This document shows positions 1 to 9,524 of a stretch of 64,000 nucleotides of DNA, in pieces. The notes under the pieces were generated by a model. That model saw only the letters and a list, made by a program, of their open reading frames with translations. It was not told the DNA's origin and made no database searches. The position numbers and the translations under genes were made by a program. Within the stretch, counting starts at the first letter, position 1; each line of letters starts with the position of its first letter. This stretch comes from Epiperipatus broadwayi (lineage: Eukaryota > Onychophora > Udeonychophora > Euonychophora > Peripatidae): NCBI GenBank assembly GCA_028023455.1, contig JAQFVV010000012.1, positions 5,924,499 through 5,988,498 of the forward strand. Reading direction: 5' to 3'.

Positions 1-343
1 AGTGTGCTTGTGCATGTTAGCGCATTTTATATTTTGCACTTTAGAACAATTAGCCACAAAGTTTAAACTGTTTGCTCATTTCAGTTTATTAACCATAATT
101 TTACAAAATATATTTAATTTATAAAATACTTGATAGTATTATAAAATTTATAGACATTCTATATATATATTTCCCTTTAATTTTTTAAACCAGGATACTT
201 AACTTGCATACATAAACGCAAAGAAATTTATACATTTATTAATTGCTATAAGAGTGTTTTATTAAACATTTTTGACTATGCAACTTTGTAAAGTACCTAA
301 TTTTAACTGCAGTTGAATTTTTTGTTTATATATATATAATAAA
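1..343. other. AT-rich sequence, nothing recognised
   Basis: No coding signature, RNA gene or repeat boundary was seen here. It is AT-rich sequence with short TA runs. Confidence 0.5.
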
Positions 344-890
344 GAAATCAAATCATATATCACATGATATAATTTAACAAGCTTGTATTACAAATGTTAT
401 ATAATGAGCTCGCAAAAAGCTCTCAATAAGCTTTTCAGAATATCTCTAACCTCAAACTGTTTTCTGCTACTGGCTTCCTCAGTACAGTGTTAGGATATTC
501 AAGCATTATATTTTAAATACCAGACCAAGTCCAGCACTTTATCTAATGGATAACTATTAAGTAGAAAATCTGAAATTTTCAGACATTCATATGTTTTCCA
601 ATACAGGTATCTAACTTAAACAGCCATATGGGACTGAACTAAGTTAAGATACACCATATATTAATAGCTTTAGCAATATAAAATCACCAAAGCCTTAATA
701 GAAGTCATGTCATATATCACATGACTTAATTTAAACAAGCTTGTGTTACAAATATCATTAAATGGGGTTTGCAAATGGCTCTACTTAATAATTACCTATT
801 AGATAATGTGTTGGGCTTGGCATGGTATTTTAAATCTAATGCTTGAATATCCTAGCACCTCACTAAGGAAGCCAGTAACAAAAATGGATC
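344..890. repeat. Foldback repeat with internal direct repeat
   Basis: The segments at about 465-535 and 811-889 are inverted copies of each other, sharing the GGATATTCAAGCATTA word and a TACTGGCTTCCT-like word. A second motif, CATATATCACATGA followed by an ACAAGCTTGTRTTACAAAT word, occurs in direct orientation near 354 and 711. The same words recur more loosely at 2.4-3.1 kb, so this is an interspersed family. No protein is encoded. It could be a foldback or MITE-like element, but no target-site duplication was resolved. Confidence 0.6.
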
Positions 891-2395
891 TGAGGTTGGC
901 GATATTCTGTGCCTTTTCATTTAATTTTATCATTTCTAAATTGTCACTTAAAGTTAGAAATTTGCTATCATTTTATACTCAATACATTAAGTAATATTTT
1001 TACAAAGTTTGACAATTTTCAGAGATGTGCATAATACACAGATGTTGTAAACAACATTTTTTGCAAATGGTGACCACCCACCTTTTTTTATTAGTGTAGT
1101 GGCAACTCTTTTCATGCAATAATGTTACCTAGTGAAAGCTATAATAATCAATAAATAAAAAGTTTGCTTTAGGTGGCATTATTATGTGGAAAGAATGGCT
1201 ACTATTTTAATAGTTTGTGCAATAAAAATAAATGGTGTCATGTGATGTTTTACTGGTTTAATACTTTTTTATTTGATAGTAAATACATATTGTCATAAAC
1301 CTACCAACATAACATTAATTTAAAAGCAAGGTTATTGTAGTGAAATGTCATTAAGAAAATAGATAATAATGTGAGATACTTCTTAATTATTTATATTTTA
1401 ATTTGTTGGTATCAGCAAATAAAAGTATTTTGAATTATAGCGTTTTGAAGTCATTTGAATAGTTCTAATAATCAAACTAAATTATATACTGAATAAGAAA
1501 ACATGTTTACAATATTAAAAAAAAAAGATACTATGATTTCAGATTGTGCAAATATTTGAACAGAGGAAAGAGATTTTTTTTCCTGTAGCACTTTTTTAAT
1601 GTAATATATTCCAAGATATATAAGTATAGACTTAACTGGTTATATGTACCTGATTAATGAGGTATCTTTATTGTTAAAGGAGGTTGCCTTGACTACAGGT
1701 TGAGTTTGTTGATAGCTTAAGGGTTAATTGTTATCATCTACATTTATAAACCTATTAAAGTCTTGAGTAATTGGCTTTATTGTCTTAAGTATAGACTTAG
1801 AAATTAGACATTATAATGTACAGATTGAATATATATAAGTAAATATTAAATTTAAATAATATTTATGTTTCTAACAATTTCAAAACGATTTTTTTTTGTA
1901 TATATAATGCATTGCTATTTTTAAAATTAAAATAAACTTTAAAAATTTAATGATCTCTTTTTTAAATAATTAAATTTTTTTCCAACATTTTATTTTTTGA
2001 AATTAATGTACTTTCTATCAATATTTAAACATATTTTTACTAGTAAAATTTAAAATGTAAGTTTTTATCTATTTATCTCGATATTTTGATTAGTTCTTTT
2101 AAGTAATTTCATCTTTTGATACTATTATATAAACATCAAAATACAAGTCATTTAGATAAGATCCCTCTCTCCCTGCATACTAAAAAAAAGATAACTCGCG
2201 CAATTAACTTTATATAGCATGGCTAATGAAAGCTGGAAAGTATCTATTTGATAATAAAAAAAAATATTAACTTCCGAGATCTTCATTTATTATTAATTGA
2301 ACTTCATTGACATAAAATGCTACAAACCAGCATTTTACACGAGAGGTAGATTTTAAATTGATCATAAACAAAACAAAAAAACAGAAATGCTAAGA
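891..2395. other. AT-rich intergenic sequence
   Basis: No repeat arm, conserved protein motif or RNA gene was recognised. Short homopolymer A and T runs are frequent and stop codons are dense in all frames. Confidence 0.5.
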
Positions 2396-3104
2396 TATAC
2401 AGAACACTTATTTAATACATTACTGTCAGTTTGAAAACTTGAATTTTTCAGACACATAAATGTCTTCAAATCCAGCCTTACAAAACAGATAGCTATATAG
2501 GTCTGCACTCATTTCAGTTTTACCATATATTAATAGCTAAAATAATATTATATCGCAAAAGCTTTCAAGAGTACACTGATAATAATTAATAAAACAAGAC
2601 ACAAATTGTGCAACTTGCCTTTAAGCTTGTGCTAAAATATTCACTAGATGGAGCTTACCACTAGCTCCAAACAAGCTTTAATTATAAGTGCCAACAGAGA
2701 AAGAATTCAAAATCTCTATCAGAAAATTCTCATCTCCAGACCAATTGGTTTTGAACTTAATGGCTCACCTCAGTAACGAGTTAGGATTTCAGAAACTAGA
2801 TCTAAAACACCAACTCAGAGCACTTATTTAATATGTTACTATCAGTTTGAAAACTTGAATTTTTCAGACACATAAATGTCTTCAAATCCAGCCTTACAAA
2901 CCAGATAGCTATATGGGTCTGAACTCAGTTCAGTTTCACTAGCTAAGGCAATATTACATCACAAACTGATAGTAACATATTAAATAAGTGCTCTGAGTTG
3001 GAGTTTTGGATTTGGTTTCTGAAATTCTAACTCTTCACTGAGGCGAGCCATTAAGCTTGAAACCAATTGGTCTGGAGATGAGGATTTTCTGATAGAGATT
3101 TTGA
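2396..3104. repeat. Composite direct and inverted repeat block
   Basis: The segment at about 2401-2530 is repeated directly at about 2814-2945, sharing AACTTGAATTTTTCAGACAC and CTTCAAATCCAGCCTTACAA words. In addition, 2709-2848 and 2963-3103 are inverted copies of about 140 bp separated by about 114 bp, so the right half could fold into a long imperfect hairpin. Related words occur at 344-890. The block ends in a TA microsatellite. It is probably a foldback non-autonomous DNA transposon or a rearranged satellite, and no coding potential was seen. Confidence 0.7.
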
Positions 3105-3556
3105 ATATATATATATATGTTGTTTTTATTATATTTATTTCTAGGGCCTCATTTTCTATATATTTTTATTAATTTCCAAGCAATATAGTCACATTATTAT
3201 GACCCACAGCCAAAACTATTTTATCAAGCATAGCACAATCTATAAAATGTTTTATTATTATGTAGAATAATGACAATTTTCTGGGATTGTCCTTTCCATA
3301 TTTTAAAGGCTTGTTTTAGATACAATTTAAATAATATAGATAATAGAGAACATCTAGTTTTGAGTTTATTTTTTATCTTATATTATCCAAAATCATATTT
3401 TTATTTTTGTATATACATATTGTTACATAATTTCTTAATTCCTTTGTTATTAATTTAAAATTTAAATTTTTTTTAAGTATACAATGAGAGTTAGTATTGA
3501 TTTAAGATTATTAATAGAATGATAGTAGGGAGTAATATATAGTATAGTTAAAATTT

Positions 3557-4973
3557 ATGGAGCCAAAATATATAAAGAGGGTGCCATTGAGACCAGTGAT
3601 TAATGGTATAGGATCGTATTATGATAGGTATCAAATGGCTGGGAAAGATGTTTAGGAAGTATGTGAATAGGGAGAGTGTGGCTTTCATAAAGAATAATAG
3701 GCAGTTGGTGGAGGAAATTAGGGAACGGGTGGAAAAATATGAGAAGTATAGGTTGATCATGGTGAAAATGGATGTGGTGTCTATGTATACAAATATAGAT
3801 GTGAAGAAGGCAATAGGGTTGGCAGTGGACAAGTATAGGAGGGATAGAGAGAAAGAGGTAGAAATGCCAATAGAAGTGTTGGAGAATTTAATGAGTTTGT
3901 GTTGTAGGGATATTACTTTTCAGTTTAATGGGAGCTATTATAAACAGAAAGAAGGGTTATTGATAGGAGGGGCATTAATGGAGTGTTAAGTGATATTTAT
4001 ATGCAAGAGATGGAAGAAGCTATGGTGAAGGAGGAAAATGCACCAATTTTAATTAAGAGATATGTAGACGATTTCTTATTGATATTTAATAAGACTGAAA
4101 GACAAATAAAAAAGTATTATGATAAGGTTAATAAGTTAGATAAGAAGTTAAAGTTTACAATGGAATGGGAAAAGAATGGTGAATTGGTGTATTTGGATGT
4201 AATGATGAAAAAACAGTATAGTGAAGGGAAGTGTAGAGTGAAGACAGGGGTGTTTAGAAAGATGGAGAAGGGTACTATAGTGAATTGGGAGTCTGATGTA
4301 GATCAGCAATTTAAAATTAATGCTATAACATCAAGAGTGTTTAGAGCACATAATTATTGTGAAGATAGAGAGGATTATGAAAAGGAAATAAATATGATAT
4401 TTAAGGAGTTTAGGGATAGTGATTATCCAGAAAAGATAATAAAGAGGAGTATTGAAAGTGTAGAAAGGAAATGTAGAAAGGAAGGAGAGAATGAGAGAAG
4501 GTTAATTGAAAGGGGTAGGAAAAACATATATAGGAATAAGGGTACATGATTATAGAATAGTTAGGGAGATTAATGGTATAATTGAAAAGCTTAATGTAAA
4601 ATATAGAAATGATGTGGGATACAGAATAGTCAATAAGAAGAGAAAAAATTTGATGAAGGTTTTGGATAATAAATATATAGATAAAGAAAGGAATTATGTT
4701 AATGGGGTTTATATGATAGAGTGTAAGAAGTGTAGCTATGTGGGTGAGACAAAGAACTTTATATATACAAGGTTAAGGCAGCATAGGTATGAAAAAAGTT
4801 CACCAGTATTTGTGCATATGATGGAGACAGGGCATGATTTGGAGAAGGAAAGTATAAAAATGATTAGTTTTGCAAATAGTAGAAGGGACAGGAAGATAAG
4901 AGAGTCATTGTTAATTGAGAGGATAAGGCCTAGTATTAATAGAGAGAAAGGGATAAGGACTTTGGTAGTGTGA
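3557..4973 (+). pseudogene. PLE-1: Penelope-like RT plus GIY-YIG, frameshifted
   Basis: This is the remnant of a Penelope-like retroelement polyprotein (reverse transcriptase then GIY-YIG endonuclease) in three overlapping frames. Reading from the left: the fingers motif LRPVINGIGSYY (from 3557), motif A MDVVSMYTNID (about 3766-3800), the motif B region LLIGGAL (about 3957-3977), catalytic RYVDDFLLIF (about 4057-4086), LVYLDVMMK (about 4185), and GIY-YIG as GVYMIECKKC...YVGET (about 4705-4750) with downstream LIERIRPS. The frame breaks near 3630. A 1-nt loss near 3978 and a 1-nt gain near 4515 then cancel each other. The extreme N-terminus is missing, so the copy is 5'-truncated. Sense codons are strikingly poor in C. 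Family assignment is secure and the clade was not resolved. Confidence 0.9.
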
Positions 4974-5418
4974 AATTAAATAGTAAGAAAGTTTAGAATA
5001 AGTGAAGGGAAATATAAAGGTTGATAGGGTAAAGAATTAAAGTTTGGGGTAATTAAATAATAGAAGTGGTTAATAGAGGGAGCTAGGTGAGGGGGAAAGA
5101 GAAGGAAGTTGAGAAGTGGTTAATAAAGAATTAAAAGTTAAAGTAATTTAGTAGTAGAAGTGGTTAATAGGGGGAGTTAGTTGATGGGAAAAGAGAGGAA
5201 GTTGGGAAGTGGTTAATAAAAAAAGATGGTGGAAAGGTGAAGGTAGAAGGAATGTTAAGGTAACATAGTTAAGTTTGTATTGATATTAAATATTGTAAGA
5301 TGGTAGTTAAATAGGAAAAAAAAATGGTAGAGAGTATTAGGATATATATGAGGAAGGGAATTAAGGGGAAGATATGAAAGTGTAGAATGAAGTAAGTAGT
5401 GTGGAAATGGGAGTGTAT

Positions 5419-5449
<31 letters not shown>

Positions 5450-5450
5450 G
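5419..5450 (+). repeat. A23-G9 homopolymer pair
   Basis: A run of about 23 A is followed directly by 9 G. It lies at the switch from the purine-rich to the T/G-rich part of the PLE-1 tail. It may be an old poly(A) end, or a polypurine block prone to slippage or sequencing error. Confidence 0.85.
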
Positions 5451-6172
5451 AAATTATTTTAGTATATTGGTTTTTGAGTTTTAATATTTTGTTTTTTGAT
5501 TTTATTAGAATATTGGTATATGATTTTTAATATTTTGTTTATTGATTTTTAATATTTTGTTTTTGTTTTTTGATTTTTAATTTTTTGATTTTTAATATTT
5601 TGATTTTTAATTTTTTATTTTTTATTTTTTAATTTTTTATTTTTATTTTTAAGTTTATTTTTTAATTTTAATTTTTGTTTTTTGGGTATTTGGGTTTTTG
5701 GTCTTATATATGTAATTAGTTATGATAAAAATGATAATTTTTGATATTAAATTTTAGATTATTGGTTTAATGGGTTTTAAGGGTTTTGTTTTTAATGGTT
5801 TGATGATAAAATTTGAATTGTTTTAATACATTTATTTGTTTGTCAATTTGAAGAATAATTTAAAAATGATTTTAAAATGTTTTGTTATTTTTTTTTTATT
5901 GTTATTTTTTATTTTTATTTTTATTGTTATTTTTTGTTATTAGTTTGTTATTATTATTATATATATATATATTTTAATATTATATTTTTTGTAGTTTAAT
6001 TTTTATATGTTGGGTTTTTGAAATATTTGGGAGGATTTTGGTTGAAAGGGTTTGGATTGAATTGTTTTTGCTTTATATTATTTTGTTTAATTTTACTTTT
6101 ATATGGAAATATGAAGAATAATAATTTTGGTTGTATTGATATAATATTTGTCTAATTTTTTATGTTGTAGTT

Positions 6173-6205
6173 CTGATGAAGACTGCTAGTACAGTCGAAA
6201 CTGTA
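6173..6205 (+). ncRNA. Hammerhead ribozyme core of PLE-1
   Basis: The core reads CTGATGA (6173-6179), then A, then a perfect 5-bp stem II of GACTG (6181-6185) and CAGTC (6192-6196) closing the loop CTAGTA, then GAAA (6197-6200). This is the conserved catalytic layout of the hammerhead. Hammerheads are known in the terminal repeats of Penelope-like elements, and this one lies at the 3' end of PLE-1, as expected. The 5' strand of stem III and the NUH cleavage triplet are not clear upstream, so only the 3' part of the motif is certain and activity is unproven. Confidence 0.75.
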
Positions 6206-6284
6206 AAATATATAAATAAAGTTATTTGCTTAAAGTGTTGAAGGAGTATTGATGAATTTATAGTGCAAAAAAAAAAAAAAAAAA

Positions 6285-7399
6285 ATTATTAATTCTAATG
6301 TTTTCAACAGTTTTCTGAAAGAGATACTATCATATCTACGAGATATATTTCTTTATTTCTTGGCATTGTATCTATTATTTGAATGACATAGATTAGCTAG
6401 TCTATTATAAATCTTTTTTTTTAAACCCATCTGACACATATTCATATTCAATTTTATTTTTCAGAATTTTCACATGTTTATTTAACACAACAAAATAGTA
6501 ATTACTATTACTTTTCTATGAAAGGACAAAAAAATTTCATTCACTTGGTTATATTATCAGAATTAATGCAATATTTGAAGACTCAGTTAAAGGTTCAAAC
6601 AATTTTTACTTCTATTTTTAATGACTTTTAGCAAGGAGCCTTTCTAATTTTTAGTGATTTACTTATTATTAATTCAGCATCTTTTAATATTATAGGATAT
6701 TGTATCCTTTGCACATATTGTTATTCTATCTTCTCAAATTTGATCCTATTCACTGTTAACAAGCTTTCAAAATATTATTTCCATTTTCTTATTGTAATTG
6801 GAAATATTATATCTCTTTTTTTTCTTGTCTTAAAACCTTAATTATTCTTAGTTTATCTTTCTATCTAAATATGAATAATTTTTTTTTACAATTATTTTCT
6901 TGTTTATTTTTTTTTTTCTTATTATGATTTTTTTTCATGTTTTTTTCTTGAATATTTTTGTATTTATTCATATCCTTATTTGTTTTAATATATATAAATT
7001 TCTGACATCCACTTTTTTTCTGCTCTCATTTTCATTCTCTCATTCAATCAATATATTTTTCTTTTTATAATCATTATCCCTAATCTTTATATTTCTTTTT
7101 TTAGTCATATGCATACAATTTTTAATACATAATTGTAATGTTTTTCAATAAATTTAAAATTGTTTTTTAATTGTAACTTTTCATTTAGTCATAATTTGGA
7201 TAATCTCCCAATACTCTAAAGTACTCAATGATTTAAGGTAATTTATTTCTTCTTTTACTACTGTATTCTTGATCTATAAGCCTGAGTTTATTTTTGATGT
7301 GAACATTATCTTCATTCTAAAAAAATTAAGACCACTATTATATAATAATCCTTATCATACTCTTACTTCTAGTATTTGGAAATTCATATTCTATAGTAT
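6285..7399. other. AT-rich intergenic sequence
   Basis: The sequence is T-rich with many T runs. No element boundary, RNA or protein motif was recognised before the PLE-2 remnant begins. Confidence 0.5.
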
Positions 7400-8812
7400 A
7401 GCCCAATGCACTGTTGATGCTTATGCTGGACATCAGGAGAGCACACTATTTTGAAACTGCAGTCCTGATCAACCAGTGGCACATTGACAGTGTTGGTTTG
7501 GAGGACTATACCATCAAATCTTCCTTCGAGTTCATGGAGAAGATAAAAAGCACAGTGCTCCAACCAGAGTTTAAAAATTGCATCATTTGACAACACAAGA
7601 TATATGGCTCAATTGACGACAAGAAATTCATTGAAATTATCAACAATGAATTAAGAGCAAGAGACTGCCCACCCACATGAGTCGCATTCATCAATGAGTT
7701 TTTGACATGGCTGGATAAAAATATACTTGCAATCTTTCGAGAAAAATGGTTTCATATGAACAATGATTGGTACATGGGTCTTCCCATGAGCAAGATCATA
7801 TCCAGCATCAGGCTCAATCACTATGAATGCAAATCCTGCCTGACTACTAGAACTCCACACCAGAAATGATATAAACATATTATGTAGATGATATATTTGT
7901 GGCAACTCCAGTAAATACAATAGTCAACATTCACAATAATCTCCGAAATATAACAAAACTTACATTCAATACCGCATAGGCAAAACCAATCACATGAAGT
8001 CAACTACCTCGATATTCAAGTTCACAGAAACACAAGGAGTTTGGACTATCAAATGATAGTAAAACCAGTTGAAGTAAGAGGTCTAACATACCCCAGTTCT
8101 AACCCACTCCAGGCCCACAAACTCACGGCCTTATCAGCATTTCTATTCAGGAATTACAAACTATGAAAATATGAAGCTGTGAAATAACTTGATTTATTAC
8201 CTGGAAGACATAGAAAATATGGGACACAAATGAGCAACCATCAATAGAAAAGTTTATCAATTTTACCACAAAATAAATTATAGCCAAATTAAAGAAAAGA
8301 AAACATGCATTCTACTCCTATACATCAATTCCATAGCTAAACAGCTAGTGGAAAACTTTCCAGAGACTTTGAAATAGGTTTCCATTCACTGCCAACCAAT
8401 AACAGATTGATCAACAACACAAAAGACAAAATCACTCCCAAACTGACCTCCCAGGTCATATATAAAATCACTCCCAAACTGACCTCCCAGGTCATATATA
8501 AAATCACAGGCCCCCATAATAATTGCCATGCAACCTACTATTGGAAAAACTAAGACTAATATTGCCACTAAAGTGTCACAGTACAGATATCTATACAACA
8601 GAACTAAAAGAAAGACAGAAAGGGACTCAATATTTGTTGAGCATGAAAGAACTGCTAGCCACACCTCTCTACCAACAATTGCCAAGATTATCTGCACTAA
8701 AAGAAATGATGCTGAATGCAAGGTCATAGAAGCTTGCTACATATTAAGCAACCCCACAGCTATAAACAGAAGAGAAACTTGCTTTTGCATTTCCAAAAAA
8801 TGGATGCTATAG
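7400..8812 (+). pseudogene. PLE-2: decayed Penelope-like RT plus GIY-YIG
   Basis: This plus-strand remnant is collinear with the PLE-5 protein of 54.5-56.3 kb. Matching blocks are YTIKSSFEFMEKI (about 7510), KIYGSID near 7600, WYMGLPMSKIISSI (about 7770), HKLTALSAFLFRNYKL (about 8120), KDKITPKLTSQVIYK (about 8425) and a C-terminal block containing YLYNRTKRKTERDS and AINRRETCFCISKKW (to 8811). The catalytic YVDD is no longer readable, and stops and frameshifts are frequent. The start lies inside the RT fingers region, so the copy is 5'-truncated. The 36-bp duplication at 8428-8499 doubles the linker before GIY-YIG. It is clearly the same family as PLE-5 but older. Confidence 0.85.
8428..8499 (+). 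repeat. 36-bp tandem duplication inside PLE-2
   Basis: Two identical 36-bp units (8428-8463 and 8464-8499) sit in frame and duplicate 12 residues (KITPKLTSQVIY) at the junction between the RT-GIY-YIG linker and the first GIY-YIG strand. PLE-5 has this segment once, as KIDLQSTTHVVY. Confidence 0.9.
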
Positions 8813-8870
8813 TCACTTTGTATAAGTTTACATAAGGTTTTATTACAAGCATTTCTCAATTGGTAACGAG

Positions 8871-8905
8871 CTATGATTATGGGAACTTAGACTTCCCAAA
8901 AGTGC
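8871..8905 (+). ncRNA. Hammerhead-like core in PLE-2 tail (decayed)
   Basis: CTATGA (8871-8876) is followed by a 5-bp stem GGGAA (8881-8885) and TTCCC (8893-8897) around a 7-nt loop, then AAAA and GTGC. This is a hammerhead layout with the CTGATGA box one base short and GAAA changed to AAAA. The PLE-5 tail has the same CTATGA form followed by GAAAGCGC, so the two tails are homologous. It is probably inactive. Confidence 0.5.
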
Positions 8906-8909
8906 TCAG

Positions 8910-9524
8910 ATGATTAATTAAGATTATTAATTATTACACTATATAGCTTTATTACACGTGCATAAAGCACAATTATAGAATATTCTAATATAATTTAACA
9001 TGAATAATAAAATCACTTTCTTTATGCACTTTATATAAAGAAATAATTTATTTTCCATACTTGTCAATAGTTTAATATGCATAATATATTCATAAATATA
9101 AATACTCTATTATAATAAATCATTTGTAGAAAATAAAACATTACAAAATAATATTTTTTATATATACTAAAACATCATAAATTTTTTAGTTTAATTCAAA
9201 TGGATATTTTTCCTTATTTATTTTAAATTTAATGTAACTAAATATTTCCAATTATAAATAATTTTAAATAATCATCATTAAATTCTTTACATATAATCTA
9301 TATATCTTTACACATTTTTAAAAATATAGTACTATATTAAATTTTATTATAACATTATTTTTAAATATTATAGATAGGCGACATAACAAATTATATATCT
9401 TAATATTTAAATAAATGATAATTAAAATTTACAAATCTTCTAATATTTAAAAAAAACTGTTAGAAGAAACAACTTTTATATGTTGTCAATATTTTATGTA
9501 AATATAACTTTCTTCAATTTTATA
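8910..9524. other. AT-rich sequence, nothing recognised
   Basis: No coding or structural signal was seen between the PLE-2 tail and the inverted-repeat block that starts near 9525. Confidence 0.5.

Larger units (their letters stand above)
4974..6284 (+). mobile_element. PLE-1 3' non-coding tail
   Basis: The sequence after the PLE-1 stop is first purine-rich, with a repeated AGAAGTGGTTAATAG unit near 5065 and 5155, then an A23G9 tract, then about 700 nt of T/G-rich sequence, then a hammerhead core at 6173 and a short A-run near 6267-6284. The whole tail is nearly free of C on this strand. I infer that it belongs to the same element, because a ribozyme core followed by an A-run is a plausible PLE terminus. 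The T-rich part could also be expanded simple sequence. Confidence 0.55.
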
